A stretch of DNA of 64,000 bases, taken from an uncultured Lentibacter sp. Lineage in GTDB: Bacteria; Pseudomonadota; Alphaproteobacteria; Rhodobacterales; Rhodobacteraceae. Position 1 is the first letter of the stretch; each line of letters begins with the position of its first letter. Positions 25,471 through 35,106 of this stretch are shown piece by piece. The stretch lies in the NCBI GenBank assembly GCA_947497495.1, contig CANMGT010000005.1:1-64000 (forward strand), given 5' to 3'. Both the position numbers and the translations under genes were made by a program. The notes beneath the pieces were generated by a model. The model had not been told where the DNA came from. It searched no databases and saw only the letters and a program-made list of their open reading frames with translations.

Positions 25471-26283
25471 ATGAGATTACTTTTTTTAGGCGATGTGATG
25501 GGCCGCGCAGGCCGCAAGGCTGTGGCCGAGAGGCTGACAGGGTTGCGCGAGGCCTGGGGGCTCGACTTTGTTGTGGTTAATGGCGAGAACGCGAGCAACG
25601 GCATGGGGCTTTCGGGGGAGCACGCCAAGGCCCTGCTTGAGGCGGGAGCCGATGTGCTGACGCTGGGCGACCATGCGTTTGACCAGAAAGACATGCTGCA
25701 ATTTATCGGCGGCGAGCCGCGGATTTTGCGCCCGATCAACTTTGCCAAAGGCGCGCCGGGTGTCGGGGCACGGGTGTTTCAGGACAGGCGCGGGCGCAAG
25801 GTTCTGGTGACGCAGGTGCTGGGGCAAGTGTTTATGAAGCGCGCCTATGAAGACCCGTTCGGGCAGATTGATGCAGTTCTCAAGAAGCACATTCTGGGCG
25901 GCGCGGTGCAGGCGGCTGTAGTTGACGTGCATTGCGAGGCGACCAGCGAGAAGATGGCCATGGGCCATTTTTGTGACGGGCGCGCGAGCCTCGTTGTGGG
26001 CACTCACACGCATGTGCCGACGGGCGATGGGCAAATCATGCCCAAGGGCACGGCCTATCTGACGGATGCGGGCATGTGCGGCGACTACCACAGCGTGATC
26101 GGCATGGAAAAAGCCGAGCCGATGCGCCGCTTTGTGACGGGCATGCAAAAGAGCCGTTTCACCCCCGCGAATGAGGAAGCGACGCTGTCTGGCGTGTTTG
26201 TGGAGACCGACGACAAGACAGGCAAGGCGCTCAAGATACGCATGGTGCGTGTTGGCGGGCGGCTTGAAGAGGCCTCACCATGA
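25471..26283 (+). CDS. ymdB: YmdB-family metallophosphoesterase (TIGR00282)
   Basis: 270 residues. Starts MRLLFLGDVMGRAGRKAV; metal ligands also in VNGENASNGMGLS, LTLGDHAFDQKD, DVHCEATSEK and VGTHTHVPTGDGQIM. This is the full motif set of YmdB, a cyclic-nucleotide phosphodiesterase (2',3'-cNMP) involved in RNA turnover and stress signalling in Bacillus. ATG overlaps nothing; its stop overlaps the EamA start (ATGA). Confidence 0.93.
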   Translation: MRLLFLGDVMGRAGRKAVAERLTGLREAWGLDFVVVNGENASNGMGLSGEHAKALLEAGADVLTLGDHAFDQKDMLQFIGGEPRILRPINFAKGAPGVGARVFQDRRGRKVLVTQVLGQVFMKRAYEDPFGQIDAVLKKHILGGAVQAAVVDVHCEATSEKMAMGHFCDGRASLVVGTHTHVPTGDGQIMPKGTAYLTDAGMCGDYHSVIGMEKAEPMRRFVTGMQKSRFTPANEEATLSGVFVETDDKTGKALKIRMVRVGGRLEEASP

Positions 26284-27173
26284 GGCAGAGTGCGAGCGCG
26301 CTTTCGACGCTGCTTGCGCTTGGGGCAGGTTGGGGCCTGTCCATTCCTCTGTCCAAAATCGCTGTTGACGGCGGGCTTCAGCCGCTCGGGCTGATCTTCT
26401 GGCAGGTGTTGATCGGTGCGATTTTACTCGGCGCGATCATCTATATGCGCGGTGAAAAATTTCATTTTGAGTGGCGGCACCTAAAGCTTTATGTGCTCAT
26501 TGCGTTGCTGGGAACAATTGTGCCTAACACGGCAGGCTTTACGGCGGCGCAACATTTGCCTGCAGGTGTTTTGGCGATCACCATCTCGATGGTGCCCATG
26601 TTTGCCTTTCCGATCGCTCTCTGGATGGGGCTCGACAGGTTTCAGTGGCTGCGCTTTGCGGGGCTGGTTGCGGGCTTGGTTGGCGTTGCTCTATTGGTCT
26701 TGCCAGAAGCTAGCCTGCCAACACGTGCGGTGGCGGCTTTCATTCCTTTGGCGATGGTCGGGCCGCTTTGCTACGGCATTGAGGGCAACTATGTTTCAAA
26801 GTTTGGCACTGAGGGTCTTGATCCCATGCAAACATTGTTTGGAGCATCGTTGATCGGCGTGTTCTTGTCGGCCCCTCTGGCGATCGGGGCGGGCCAATGG
26901 GTGAACCCTGTTGCAGGCTTTGGCAAGGCTGAGGCCGCGATGATCGGCAGTTCCGTCATACATGCTGTTGTCTACTCAGGGTATGTTTGGCTTGTTGGGC
27001 GAGCTGGCTCAGTTTTTGCAGCGCAGGTGTCTTACCTCGTGACAATCACCGGTATCGGATGGGCGATGCTGCTCCTTGACGAGGTGTATTCTCCCTATAT
27101 TTGGGCTGCGCTAGCTTTGATGCTTGTCGGAATGTTCCTTGTGCAGCCGCGCAAAGAGGAAGCGCTTGCGTAA
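26280..27173 (+). CDS. EamA/DMT-family transporter
   Basis: 297 residues with ten TM helices and two EamA repeats (first half LLALGAGWGLSIPLSK; second half AMVGPLCYGIEGNYVSKFG; end MLLLDEVYSPYIWAALALMLVG). Inner-membrane metabolite transporter, substrate unknown. Coupled to ymdB by a four-base overlap. Confidence 0.9.
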   Translation: MRQSASALSTLLALGAGWGLSIPLSKIAVDGGLQPLGLIFWQVLIGAILLGAIIYMRGEKFHFEWRHLKLYVLIALLGTIVPNTAGFTAAQHLPAGVLAITISMVPMFAFPIALWMGLDRFQWLRFAGLVAGLVGVALLVLPEASLPTRAVAAFIPLAMVGPLCYGIEGNYVSKFGTEGLDPMQTLFGASLIGVFLSAPLAIGAGQWVNPVAGFGKAEAAMIGSSVIHAVVYSGYVWLVGRAGSVFAAQVSYLVTITGIGWAMLLLDEVYSPYIWAALALMLVGMFLVQPRKEEALA

Positions 27174-27227
27174 GGGCGCGCCAGAGGCGAAAATCATCCA
27201 AAATATGAACGAGAGAGACGCAGTCTT

Positions 27228-29006
27228 ATGGGGATCATCGAACTAAGCCAAACCGCAGAGGCGTTTTTGACGCTGGCTGTTGTTGCGGGCATGTTTGCGC
27301 TTTTTGTGCGCGAGACCTACCCGACAGAAGTTGTCGCTATCGGCGGGGCCGCGTTCATGCTGTTGTTCGGGCTCTTGCCTTACGAAACGGCTTTGACTGT
27401 GCTGTCAAACCCCGCCCCATGGACGATTGCGGCGATGTTTATCGTCATGGGGGCTTTGGTGCGCACCGGTGCTTTGGCCTCGTTTACCAGCGTCGCTGAC
27501 AAGATGGCCGCGACCAACCCTGCACTGGCGATTGGCATGTTGATGGCTTTCGTTGTGATCGCTTCTGCCGTGGTGTCAAACACGCCCGTTGTTGTGGTGA
27601 TGATCCCTGTGTTCGTGCAGCTTGGCAAAACCATGGGCATCTCGGCGTCGCGCCTGCTTATTCCGCTGTCATACGCTGCCATTCTGGGCGGCACGCTGAC
27701 GTTGATCGGGACATCGACGAACCTCTTGGTTGACGGTGTTGCGCGCGCCAACGGGCAGGCGGCGTTTACGATTTTTGAAGTCACGCCGCTGGGCATTGCC
27801 CTGGTGATCTGGGGGATGATCTATCTGAAGTTCATCAGCCCGATGCTTTTGCCGGAACGTGACAGCATGGCGAGCCTGCTGAGCAACCGCTCCAAGATGA
27901 AGTTTTTCACCGAGGCGGTTATTCCGCCGGAGAGCAACTTGATTGGTCGCGAAGTGACGAGTGTGCAGTTGTTCAAGCGTGACGGTGTGCGCCTGATTGA
28001 CGTTGTGCGCGGCGATGCGTCGTTGCGGCGCAACCTTGCGGCCGTTGTTTTGCAAGTCGGCGACCGTGTGGTTTTGCGCACCGAGATGACCGAGCTTTTG
28101 AGCCTGCAGCGCACCCCCGAGTTGAAGCGTGTTGATCAGGTTTCAGCAGTGGAAACCACCACTGTCGAAGTGCTGATCACGCCCGGTGCGCGTATGGTGG
28201 GCCGTAAGCTGGGCGCGATGCGTCTGCGGCGCCGCTATGGTGTGTATCCGCTGGCCGTGCACCGCAGAAACCAGAACATCGGCCGCCAGCTTGACGAGTT
28301 GGTTGTGCGGGTTGGCGACACCCTGCTGCTTGAAGGCGCGATTGACGACATCCACCGCCTTGCAAGCGATATGGACTTGGTTGAAGTCAACCAACCGCAA
28401 GAACAGGCCTACCGCCGCGGCCATGCGCCTTTGGCGATTGGTGTTCTCGTAGCCCTTGTGGCCTTGGCGGGCTTTGGCGTTGCGCCTATTTTTCTACTGG
28501 CCATTCTGGCTGTTGCGGCTGTTTTGCTCACCCGCTGTATCGACGCCGAGGAAGCCTTTTCCTTTGTGGATGGCAGGCTTTTGGCGCTGATTTTCTCGAT
28601 GCTTGCGATCGGGGCTGCGTTGCAGGCGACAGGCGCGGTCGAGTTGATCGTGCGCGCGGTCGCGCCATTGCTGTCTTACATGCCGCCTTTCCTGATTGTC
28701 TGGTCGATCTACCTGCTGACAAGCGTGCTGACCGAGCTGGTGAGCAACAACGCGGTGGCTGTTGTCGTCACGCCTGTGGCAATCGGGGTTGCCGATGCGC
28801 TGGGCATCGACGCGCGGCCTTTGGTTGTGGCGGTCATGGTGGCGGCGAGCGCGTCCTTTGCGACGCCGATTGGCTATCAAACGAACATGCTCGTCTACGG
28901 CCCTGGCGGCTATAAGTTTACCGACTTTATGCGCGTGGGGATTCCGCTGAATCTGACGATTGGTCTTCTGGCATCGGCTCTGATTCCGATCCTGTGGCCT
29001 CTGTAA
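27228..29006 (+). CDS. SLC13-family permease with two TrkA-C domains
   Basis: 592 residues. N-terminal membrane half 1-185 with the SNTP-type loop (VVSNTPVVVVMIPV) and LIGTSTNLLVDG; a central soluble part of about 200-375 with two RCK_C/TrkA-C domains (LIGREVTSVQLFKRDGVRLIDVVR and MVGRKLGAMRLRRRYGVYPLAVHR); a C-terminal membrane half 395-592 with SNNAVAVVVTPVAIG and FATPIGYQTN. Sodium-coupled anion transporter (dicarboxylate or sulfate type); substrate unknown. Convergent with a related gene at 29449-31221. Its last 80 bases overlap the convergent small gene. Confidence 0.92.
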   Translation: MGIIELSQTAEAFLTLAVVAGMFALFVRETYPTEVVAIGGAAFMLLFGLLPYETALTVLSNPAPWTIAAMFIVMGALVRTGALASFTSVADKMAATNPALAIGMLMAFVVIASAVVSNTPVVVVMIPVFVQLGKTMGISASRLLIPLSYAAILGGTLTLIGTSTNLLVDGVARANGQAAFTIFEVTPLGIALVIWGMIYLKFISPMLLPERDSMASLLSNRSKMKFFTEAVIPPESNLIGREVTSVQLFKRDGVRLIDVVRGDASLRRNLAAVVLQVGDRVVLRTEMTELLSLQRTPELKRVDQVSAVETTTVEVLITPGARMVGRKLGAMRLRRRYGVYPLAVHRRNQNIGRQLDELVVRVGDTLLLEGAIDDIHRLASDMDLVEVNQPQEQAYRRGHAPLAIGVLVALVALAGFGVAPIFLLAILAVAAVLLTRCIDAEEAFSFVDGRLLALIFSMLAIGAALQATGAVELIVRAVAPLLSYMPPFLIVWSIYLLTSVLTELVSNNAVAVVVTPVAIGVADALGIDARPLVVAVMVAASASFATPIGYQTNMLVYGPGGYKFTDFMRVGIPLNLTIGLLASALIPILWPL

Positions 29007-29400
29007 CAGGCGTGTTATCGCTGCTGAATTCGTTGAGCTTGTCCAACCCGTCTTTGAGCTTCTGCGCCAGCTGAGGCTGCGGGCGGGGCAGGGTGCGCAA
29101 GCTGCTCCAGTCAACGGGCTGCACGGCCCTTAAAGCGCCGCCAGCTGACGAGGTCACAACGCCCTTTGCCAGAAGCTGTGCGCTGACTTCGGCAGCGGCC
29201 TGAGGGGCGATCTTGAAAACGCTGGCGAGTGTGGCCGCCGAGGCCTGCCCATGCACCCGCGCGTATTGCGCTGCCCATGGGTAAATGCGCGCCGCGGATG
29301 GCGACAGCACAGGTGCTGACGCGGCAGCAACAGGCAGGGCTGGCAGGAGCGGCGCGGCGGAAAGCGCGCCGAGCGAGGCGGTGAATTGGCGTCTGTTCAT
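28927..29400 (-). CDS. Tat-like exported protein of unknown function
   Basis: 157 residues from ATG 29400. The N-terminus MNRRQFTASLGALSAAPLLP has the RRxF twin-arginine motif and a weak hydrophobic core ending near AAASA. The middle (ARIYPWAAQYARVHGQASAATLASVFKIAPQAAAEVSAQLLAKG) is helical and resembles a winged-helix-like module. The C-terminal 30 residues are acidic and low complexity, and they are encoded antisense to the last helix of the SLC13 permease. The family is unknown to me. Confidence 0.65.
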   Translation of the reverse strand: MNRRQFTASLGALSAAPLLPALPVAAASAPVLSPSAARIYPWAAQYARVHGQASAATLASVFKIAPQAAAEVSAQLLAKGVVTSSAGGALRAVQPVDWSSLRTLPRPQPQLAQKLKDGLDKLNEFSSDNTPVTEATGSESEPMPEDQSSDSAESPRA

Positions 29401-29448
29401 AGGCTTGATATAGGCACGATCCGCCCAATTGCGAGTCATTCGCAGGTT

Positions 29449-31221
29449 TTACATCGGCCAGAACACAAGGATCAGCGGGATCGACACCGCAACGACGATG
29501 ATCTCCAGGGGCAGACCCATGCGCCAGTAGTCGCCAAACTTATAACCGCCGGGGCCAAGGATAAGTGTGTTGTTCTTATGGCCGATCGGCGTCAGGAAGG
29601 CCGAACTTGCCGCCACCGCAACCGCCATCAGAAAGGGATCGGGCGAGACATCCAGAGCGCGGGCCATCTCGATGCCCACAGGGGCGGCGACGATGGTTGT
29701 CGCGGTGTTGTTGAGCACGTCCGAGAGTGTCATCGTAACAAGCATCAGCACTGTCAGAATTGCCCAAGCGGGCATGCCTGACGTGAAGCTGAGCATGGAT
29801 GAGGCCAGCAGTTCAGTGCCGCCGGAGCTTTCAAGGGCCGCGCCAAGCGGGATCATCGAACCAAGCAGCACCACTACGGGCCAGTTGATGTGGTCATACA
29901 ACTCGGCAAGCGGCAGGATTTTGAGTAGGACGTAGGCGACAACCACGATGCCAAGTGCGATGGGCAGGTAGACAAGGCCAAGGCTGGCGGCGGCCACGGC
30001 GGCGGCGAACAGCCCGATGGCGAGCCATGTTTTGCTGTCTTGCGTCACGGCGAGGCCACGGTCAGCAAGCGGCAGGCAGCCGAGCCAATCCGTGACATCA
30101 GGGCCAGCACCTTTGGGCACCAGAAGCAGCAGGATATCCCCCGGCTCGACAGTTGTCTTGCGGATCTGGCTGGTGATGCGCTGGCCGCGCCGCGACAGGC
30201 CCATAAGCACTGTTTGCTTGCGCCACGAGAGGCCAACAGACATGGCCGTTTTACCCGCGATGCGCGCCTCTTCCGTGACCACGACTTCGACAAGGTCAAG
30301 CCCGTCGCCAGCGGCTTTGAGCTGCTCTTCGCGCGCTTTGTCGGCAAATGCCAATCCCAAAGTGGCGCGGAACTCGTCAAGCGCGTCGGGGCTGGCTTCC
30401 AGGACCAGCGTGTCGCCTTCGCGCAAAAGGGAGTTACGCGCCGCCCCGTAGCGGCGCTTGCCGTCGCGCATGAGGCCGATGATGGCGACATCGGCTTTTT
30501 CGGCGATGTCTTCCAGCTCGGCGACACGCTTGCCGATCTGCTTTGAGCCCTCAGGCACTGTAAGCTCGGCGATATAGGCCGAGAAGTCTTCGGCTTCTTT
30601 CAGGGCGTCGCTGCGGTTGGGAATGAGCCGCCAGCCAAACAGCGCGACGAACAACAGCCCGACGAGAGCCGTGATTCCGCCGACGGGGGCGAAGTCAAAC
30701 ATCGCGAAGGACTCACCTGTAGCATCTTCGCGGATCGAGGCGATGATGATATTGGGCGGGGTGCCGATCAGCGTGGCCATGCCGCCCAGAATGGTTGCGA
30801 AGCTCAGTGGCATCAGCGACAGGCCAGGAGCGCGGCCGGCTTTGCGGGCTGTCTGGATGTCGACTGGCATCAAGAGCGCAAGGGCCGCAACGTTGTTCAT
30901 AAAGCCCGAGAGCACACCGCCAACCGCGCCCATGATGGTAATGTGGCTGCCAAGCGAGCGGGTGCTGTCAACGAGGGTGCGGGTGATCAGGTAGATCGCG
31001 CCGGAGCGCACGAGGCCTGCGGAAACGACCAGCACCAGCGCCACAACAAGCGTCGCGGGGTGCCCGAAGCCGTCAAAGGCGTGTTTGGTTTCGACAACGC
31101 CGAGCACAACGCCCGCCATAAGCGCGCCAAAGGCGACAAGATCATAGCGCCAACGGCCCCAGAGCAAGAGGCCAAAAACGCAGCCAAAAAGCGTGAAAAG
31201 AACGATCTGGTCGGATGTCAT
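29449..31221 (-). CDS. SLC13-family permease with two TrkA-C domains
   Basis: 590 residues with the same layout as the gene at 27228-29006: membrane half 1-190 (MNNVAALALLMPVDIQTARKA, TLIGTPPNIIIAS), two TrkA-C domains about 205-380 (IGKRVAELEDIAEKADVAIIG; IAGKTAMSVGLSWRKQTVLMG), and a C-terminal membrane half (DVLNNTATTIVAAPVGIEMA, AFLTPIGHKNNTLI). The NTPPN/NNxA pairs differ from the first copy, so these are ancient paralogues, not a recent duplication. Substrate unknown; sulfate, dicarboxylate or another anion are possible. Confidence 0.92.
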   Translation of the reverse strand: MTSDQIVLFTLFGCVFGLLLWGRWRYDLVAFGALMAGVVLGVVETKHAFDGFGHPATLVVALVLVVSAGLVRSGAIYLITRTLVDSTRSLGSHITIMGAVGGVLSGFMNNVAALALLMPVDIQTARKAGRAPGLSLMPLSFATILGGMATLIGTPPNIIIASIREDATGESFAMFDFAPVGGITALVGLLFVALFGWRLIPNRSDALKEAEDFSAYIAELTVPEGSKQIGKRVAELEDIAEKADVAIIGLMRDGKRRYGAARNSLLREGDTLVLEASPDALDEFRATLGLAFADKAREEQLKAAGDGLDLVEVVVTEEARIAGKTAMSVGLSWRKQTVLMGLSRRGQRITSQIRKTTVEPGDILLLLVPKGAGPDVTDWLGCLPLADRGLAVTQDSKTWLAIGLFAAAVAAASLGLVYLPIALGIVVVAYVLLKILPLAELYDHINWPVVVLLGSMIPLGAALESSGGTELLASSMLSFTSGMPAWAILTVLMLVTMTLSDVLNNTATTIVAAPVGIEMARALDVSPDPFLMAVAVAASSAFLTPIGHKNNTLILGPGGYKFGDYWRMGLPLEIIVVAVSIPLILVFWPM

Positions 31222-31345
31222 CGCATGTCTCCCTAGTTGCTTTCCTTAGAAGCCTAAAGCGCGCGCGAGTGCAAGCGGGTTGCGGGCATGGGGCCGCCTG
31301 ACATATAGAGGCGCAAACAATGCAAAGACCAATCTGGAGGCAAAC

Positions 31346-32095
31346 ATGGCCGGCCACTCAAAATGGGCAAATATCCAACACCGCAAGGGGCGCCAGGACA
31401 AGCTGCGCTCCAAGCTGTTTTCCAAACTCTCAAAAGAGATCACCGTGGCGGCCAAGATGGGCGACCCGGACCCCGACAACAACCCGCGTCTGCGTTTGGC
31501 TGTTAAAGAGGCCAAGTCGCAATCTGTCCCCAAGGACGTGATTGACCGCGCGATCAAGAAATCAGCGGCGGGCGAGGGCGACGATTACGAAGAAATCCGC
31601 TATGAGGGCTACGGCCCCAACGGTGTTGCTGTTATTGTTGAGGCGATGACAGACAACCGCAACCGCACCGCTTCAAGCGTGCGTTCGACGTTTACGAAAA
31701 ACGGCGGCAACCTTGGCGAAACCGGCTCTGTTGCGTTTATGTTCGAGCGCAAGGGCGAAGTGAGCTACAGCGCCGATGTGGGCGATGCGGACACTGTCAT
31801 GATGGCGGCAATCGAGGCTGGCGCGGAAGATGTGGAAAGCTCGGAAGAGGGCCACACTGTCTGGTGCGCCGACACCGACTTGAACGACGTCTCGAACGCG
31901 CTGGAAGCCGAGCTTGGCGAAAGCGAGAGCACCAAGCTGACATGGCGACCCAACATGACAACCGAGCTTGGGCTTGAAGACATGCAAAAGCTCATGAAGC
32001 TCATGGATGCGCTTGAAGATGATGATGACGTGCAGCGCGTCACCACCAACTTTGAAGCTTCTGACGAGGTCATGGCGCAGCTTTCCGAAGAGTAA
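31346..32095 (+). CDS. YebC/PmpR-family regulator/translation factor
   Basis: 249 residues. [19 protein letters not shown] at the N-terminus is diagnostic. YebC proteins bind DNA in some bacteria and were recently linked to relief of ribosome stalling at proline motifs. ATG 31346 has CTGGAGG nine bases before it. It is divergent from the SLC13 gene. Confidence 0.96.
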   Translation: MAGHSKWANIQHRKGRQDKLRSKLFSKLSKEITVAAKMGDPDPDNNPRLRLAVKEAKSQSVPKDVIDRAIKKSAAGEGDDYEEIRYEGYGPNGVAVIVEAMTDNRNRTASSVRSTFTKNGGNLGETGSVAFMFERKGEVSYSADVGDADTVMMAAIEAGAEDVESSEEGHTVWCADTDLNDVSNALEAELGESESTKLTWRPNMTTELGLEDMQKLMKLMDALEDDDDVQRVTTNFEASDEVMAQLSEE

Positions 32096-32129
32096 GCAGT
32101 TTGCGTAACTCGGGCGAAGGCAACGAAAG

Positions 32130-32723
32130 ATGAGCGCTGCTCTCGCTGGTTTTGCGCTTGGTTTTTCGCTGATCCTCGCGATTGGCGCGCAGAACGCTTT
32201 TGTGCTGCGCCAAGGCATCCGGCGGGAACATGTCTTTGCGACCTGCCTGACATGCGCGGTGTCTGACGCTTTGCTGATCGCCGCGGGGGTTGCAGGCTTT
32301 GGCGCTTTGGCTGAGGCCGTGCCATGGCTTGAAACTGTCATGCGCTATGGCGGCGCGGCTTTCCTGGTCTGGTATGGCGCGAATAACTTTCTGGCTGCGT
32401 GGCGCGGCGGCGCGGCACTTGAAACCGATGGGGCCGTTCGGGCCTCGCTCAAAGGCATTCTGACGACTGTGCTGATGCTGACCTGGCTTAACCCGCATGT
32501 CTACCTCGACACTGTGGTGTTGCTCGGCTCGATTTCGGCGCAGTGGGACGACAAGCTCTCGTTTGCGCTGGGCGCGATGGCTTCCAGCTTTACGTTCTTT
32601 TTCGCGCTCGGCTATGGCGCGCGTTTGCTGACTCCGGTGTTTGCCAAGCCGGCATCCTGGCGGGTGCTTGATGTCTTCGTCGGCATCACGATGTGGGCCA
32701 TTGCGCTTAAGCTCGTTGTTTAA
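32130..32723 (+). CDS. LysE/ArgO-family amino acid exporter
   Basis: 197 residues, five to six TM helices. LGFSLILAIGAQNAFVLRQGIRREHVF is the LysE/ArgO signature, and WLNPHVYLDTVVLLG is the second conserved stretch. It exports basic amino acids (Lys/Arg). No ArgP-type LysR gene is adjacent. It follows yebC by 34 bases. Confidence 0.92.
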   Translation: MSAALAGFALGFSLILAIGAQNAFVLRQGIRREHVFATCLTCAVSDALLIAAGVAGFGALAEAVPWLETVMRYGGAAFLVWYGANNFLAAWRGGAALETDGAVRASLKGILTTVLMLTWLNPHVYLDTVVLLGSISAQWDDKLSFALGAMASSFTFFFALGYGARLLTPVFAKPASWRVLDVFVGITMWAIALKLVV

Positions 32724-32761
32724 GGCTTGCAGCCCCGAAAGCTTCGTGACTTCATTCACAT

Positions 32762-33667
32762 ATGAATGATCTCAGAGAACAGCAGCCTGTCAAAGCCATC
32801 ATCTGGATGCTGATCACCGGCTTTTTGTTTGTCGGTGTGACGGCTCTTGTGAAGCACAATGGCACGCGCATACCGGCCGCTGAGTCAGCCTTTTTGCGCT
32901 ATGCTTTGGGCCTTGTTTTTCTCATTCCGATGATCGGACAGATACGCAGGGCGCAGCTGACACCGCGCCAGCATAAGCTTTTCTGGGCGCGCGGCATTTC
33001 GCATACCTTCGGCGTTGCGCTGTGGTTTTACGCGATGGCGCGCATCCCGATCGCAGATGTGACAGCGATGAACTATCTCGCGCCGATATACGTCACGATC
33101 GGGGCAGCTTTGTTTCTGGGCGAGAAGCTTGCCGCGCGGCGCATTCTGGCGATCGTGGCGGCGCTTATCGGGGCGCTTATCATTCTGCGGCCGGGGTTTC
33201 GCGAGATCGGAACAGGGCATCTTGCGATGCTGATTGCGGCAGTTGTTTTTGCTGCCTCATACCTGATTGCCAAGATCATGGCCGATGAGACCAACCCCGA
33301 AGTTGTGGTTGTGATGCTGTCGGTGACAGTGACTGTCGGGCTTGCGCCGCTGGCGGCCGCCAATTGGGTGACGCCAACATGGCAGGAACTTGGCATTCTC
33401 TTTGCTGTCGCCGCCCTCGCCACGGCGGGGCATTACACGATGTCTATCGCCTTTGCCGCAGCCCCTGTCACCGTGACCCAGCCTGTGAGTTTCTTACAGC
33501 TGGTCTGGGCTGTATTGCTGGGCGCTATCGTGTTCAACGAGGGCATTGACCCGTGGGTTGTGCTTGGCGGCGGGGTTATTGTCAGCGCGATCGGCTTTAT
33601 CACGTGGCGCGAGGCCGTGCTTAAGCGGCGGCTGCGCACGCCTGCTGTTCCGGCAACCAAGTTCTAG
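32762..33667 (+). CDS. EamA/DMT-family transporter
   Basis: 301 residues with ten TM helices. WMLITGFLFVGVTALVKHNG and ARIPIADVTAMNYLAPIYV in the first EamA repeat; LVWAVLLGAIVFNEGIDPW in the second. It is close to the RarD/riboflavin-like branch often found in Rhodobacterales; substrate unproven. The stop overlaps that of the convergent LRR lipoprotein gene by four bases. Confidence 0.9.
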   Translation: MNDLREQQPVKAIIWMLITGFLFVGVTALVKHNGTRIPAAESAFLRYALGLVFLIPMIGQIRRAQLTPRQHKLFWARGISHTFGVALWFYAMARIPIADVTAMNYLAPIYVTIGAALFLGEKLAARRILAIVAALIGALIILRPGFREIGTGHLAMLIAAVVFAASYLIAKIMADETNPEVVVVMLSVTVTVGLAPLAAANWVTPTWQELGILFAVAALATAGHYTMSIAFAAAPVTVTQPVSFLQLVWAVLLGAIVFNEGIDPWVVLGGGVIVSAIGFITWREAVLKRRLRTPAVPATKF

Positions 33668-34386
33668 CAGACAATCACGGCTTCAACCGCAGTCACTTTC
33701 ACGCCTTTGGCGCGCAGTTTGGCAACGACGGCTTCGCCCGCCGCGTCAAGATTGTGCTGGTCGATCGTGACAGAGCGAAGCTTGCGCAGGGTGAGCAGCG
33801 GGGCGAGGTCTGGCCTTTGGCTCAGGTTGAGCATCTCGACAACTTCGAGGCTCGGGTGGCCCTTTAGCGCTGACAGATCAGCCACTTTGGAGTCGCTGAT
33901 ATCAAGCACTTTGAGGTGCCGCAGCTGTTTGACAGCCGAGATATCGGTCAGCTTGTAGGTTCCGATCACCAGCTCTTGCAGCCCGCGCAGCTGTGCGACG
34001 GGCGAGATGTCTGACAGATCAAGCCCCTGTGCGTGCAGCAGCTTCAGGTTAGGAAAGGCGCTGAGTGGCGACAGGCTTTTGACTTTCGTCTGGCCTATGT
34101 GCAGCTCGCTCAGTTGCACCATCGGCGTGAGCGCGCTGATGTCGGGCAGGGTGGTGTAGCTGACCATCAGCTTGTTGACATGTGTGAGCGCGGCGATGTC
34201 GCCGTAGTTTTCCAGCCGCGCGCCATCAAGGTTGAGCGTGGTGCAGCTTGCCGCACCGCAGGCCGCCATTTTTTCGGCCCCGCGCTCAAGCGCTTCCTGG
34301 TTATAGTCGCGCTCGGGCGGCGTGGGCTGGCAGGCGGCTGTTGCAACAAGCCCGAAAGCGAGCAGGGATAAGCGAAAGTGCTTCAT
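33664..34386 (-). CDS. Leucine-rich-repeat lipoprotein
   Basis: 240 residues. Lipobox TAAC with Cys19. After a Cys pair (AACGAASCTTLNLDG), about seven repeats of 20-23 residues follow (for example ISALTPMVQLSELHIGQTKV, LSALKGHPSLEVVEMLNLS), the internalin-like LRR pattern. The final residue is Cys. Predicted to be anchored in the envelope, perhaps as a binding scaffold. The start has a GGAGAC site. It is followed on the same strand by nothing; the upstream gene 34416-35024 reads into it with a 29-base gap, so the two may be cotranscribed. Confidence 0.8.
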   Translation of the reverse strand: MKHFRLSLLAFGLVATAACQPTPPERDYNQEALERGAEKMAACGAASCTTLNLDGARLENYGDIAALTHVNKLMVSYTTLPDISALTPMVQLSELHIGQTKVKSLSPLSAFPNLKLLHAQGLDLSDISPVAQLRGLQELVIGTYKLTDISAVKQLRHLKVLDISDSKVADLSALKGHPSLEVVEMLNLSQRPDLAPLLTLRKLRSVTIDQHNLDAAGEAVVAKLRAKGVKVTAVEAVIVC

Positions 34387-34415
34387 GTCTGTCTCCTGTG
34401 TTTCGGGCTGCGTGC

Positions 34416-35024
34416 TTAACGCAGCTTGCTGATCTTGTTGTAGGTCACTGCATACATGGCGCGCCCCTGTGGGCTCAGCTTCTCGGAGCGCAGGGAAATG
34501 TCGAGGCCGGGCGCGTAATACTGACGCCAGATAAAGCGCTTGCCGTCGGCCAGCTTGGTATCGGTACGCACTTTCCAGACCTCGTAAGAGCAGCTACCGA
34601 GTTTCACGGTGCCCTTGCCCTCATAGCGATATGAGGTGTGGCCCTTCTCGTATTTTCGGCCGCCAAAGTAGCTTTGAAAGCGGATGCTGAAGTTCTTTTG
34701 GGGGAGACGTTTGACTTGGCTCGTGGCGTCGCGCGGATAGACCATTTTTGTCATGCCGCCGCCGCGAGTTGTGGCTCCGGGCATGAGGCCGTTGACCAGC
34801 CAAGTTGTCTGTTTCACCACTTTATTTGTGCGCGTCCGGTTGGCACGTTTCTCAACGAGGTGTTCGCTCGGGCTGGCGCGGGAATAGTCACTGCGCGTTT
34901 TTGTGTTTGTGTTCTCCACGCGGATGCCTTTGGCAAGGTCTGCACTTGTCGGGCATTGCGCTGACGCCTGAACGCCTGTGATTGCCAAAGCGGCGCTGAT
35001 AATAAGGGGTTTCAAATAACTCAC
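34416..35024 (-). CDS. Secreted protein of unknown function
   Basis: 202 residues from GTG 35024, chosen because GAGGA lies seven bases upstream and a signal peptide (LKPLIISAALAITGVQASAQ) then begins at once. The frame is open to 35093. The mature part is basic and strand-rich (NFSIRFQSYFGGRKYEKGH, GKGTVKLGSCSYEVWKVRT), with Cys pairs. I recognise no family. Divergent from betI; the BetI-type operator lies between the two genes. Confidence 0.65.
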   Translation of the reverse strand: MSYLKPLIISAALAITGVQASAQCPTSADLAKGIRVENTNTKTRSDYSRASPSEHLVEKRANRTRTNKVVKQTTWLVNGLMPGATTRGGGMTKMVYPRDATSQVKRLPQKNFSIRFQSYFGGRKYEKGHTSYRYEGKGTVKLGSCSYEVWKVRTDTKLADGKRFIWRQYYAPGLDISLRSEKLSPQGRAMYAVTYNKISKLR

Positions 35025-35106
35025 TGAGTAATCCTCTTCGGTACGGAAAGCGTTTTTTGGAGATTGCCTGAGATGCGCGCAAGACTCCAGCACGCTTTTG
35101 CGCGGT

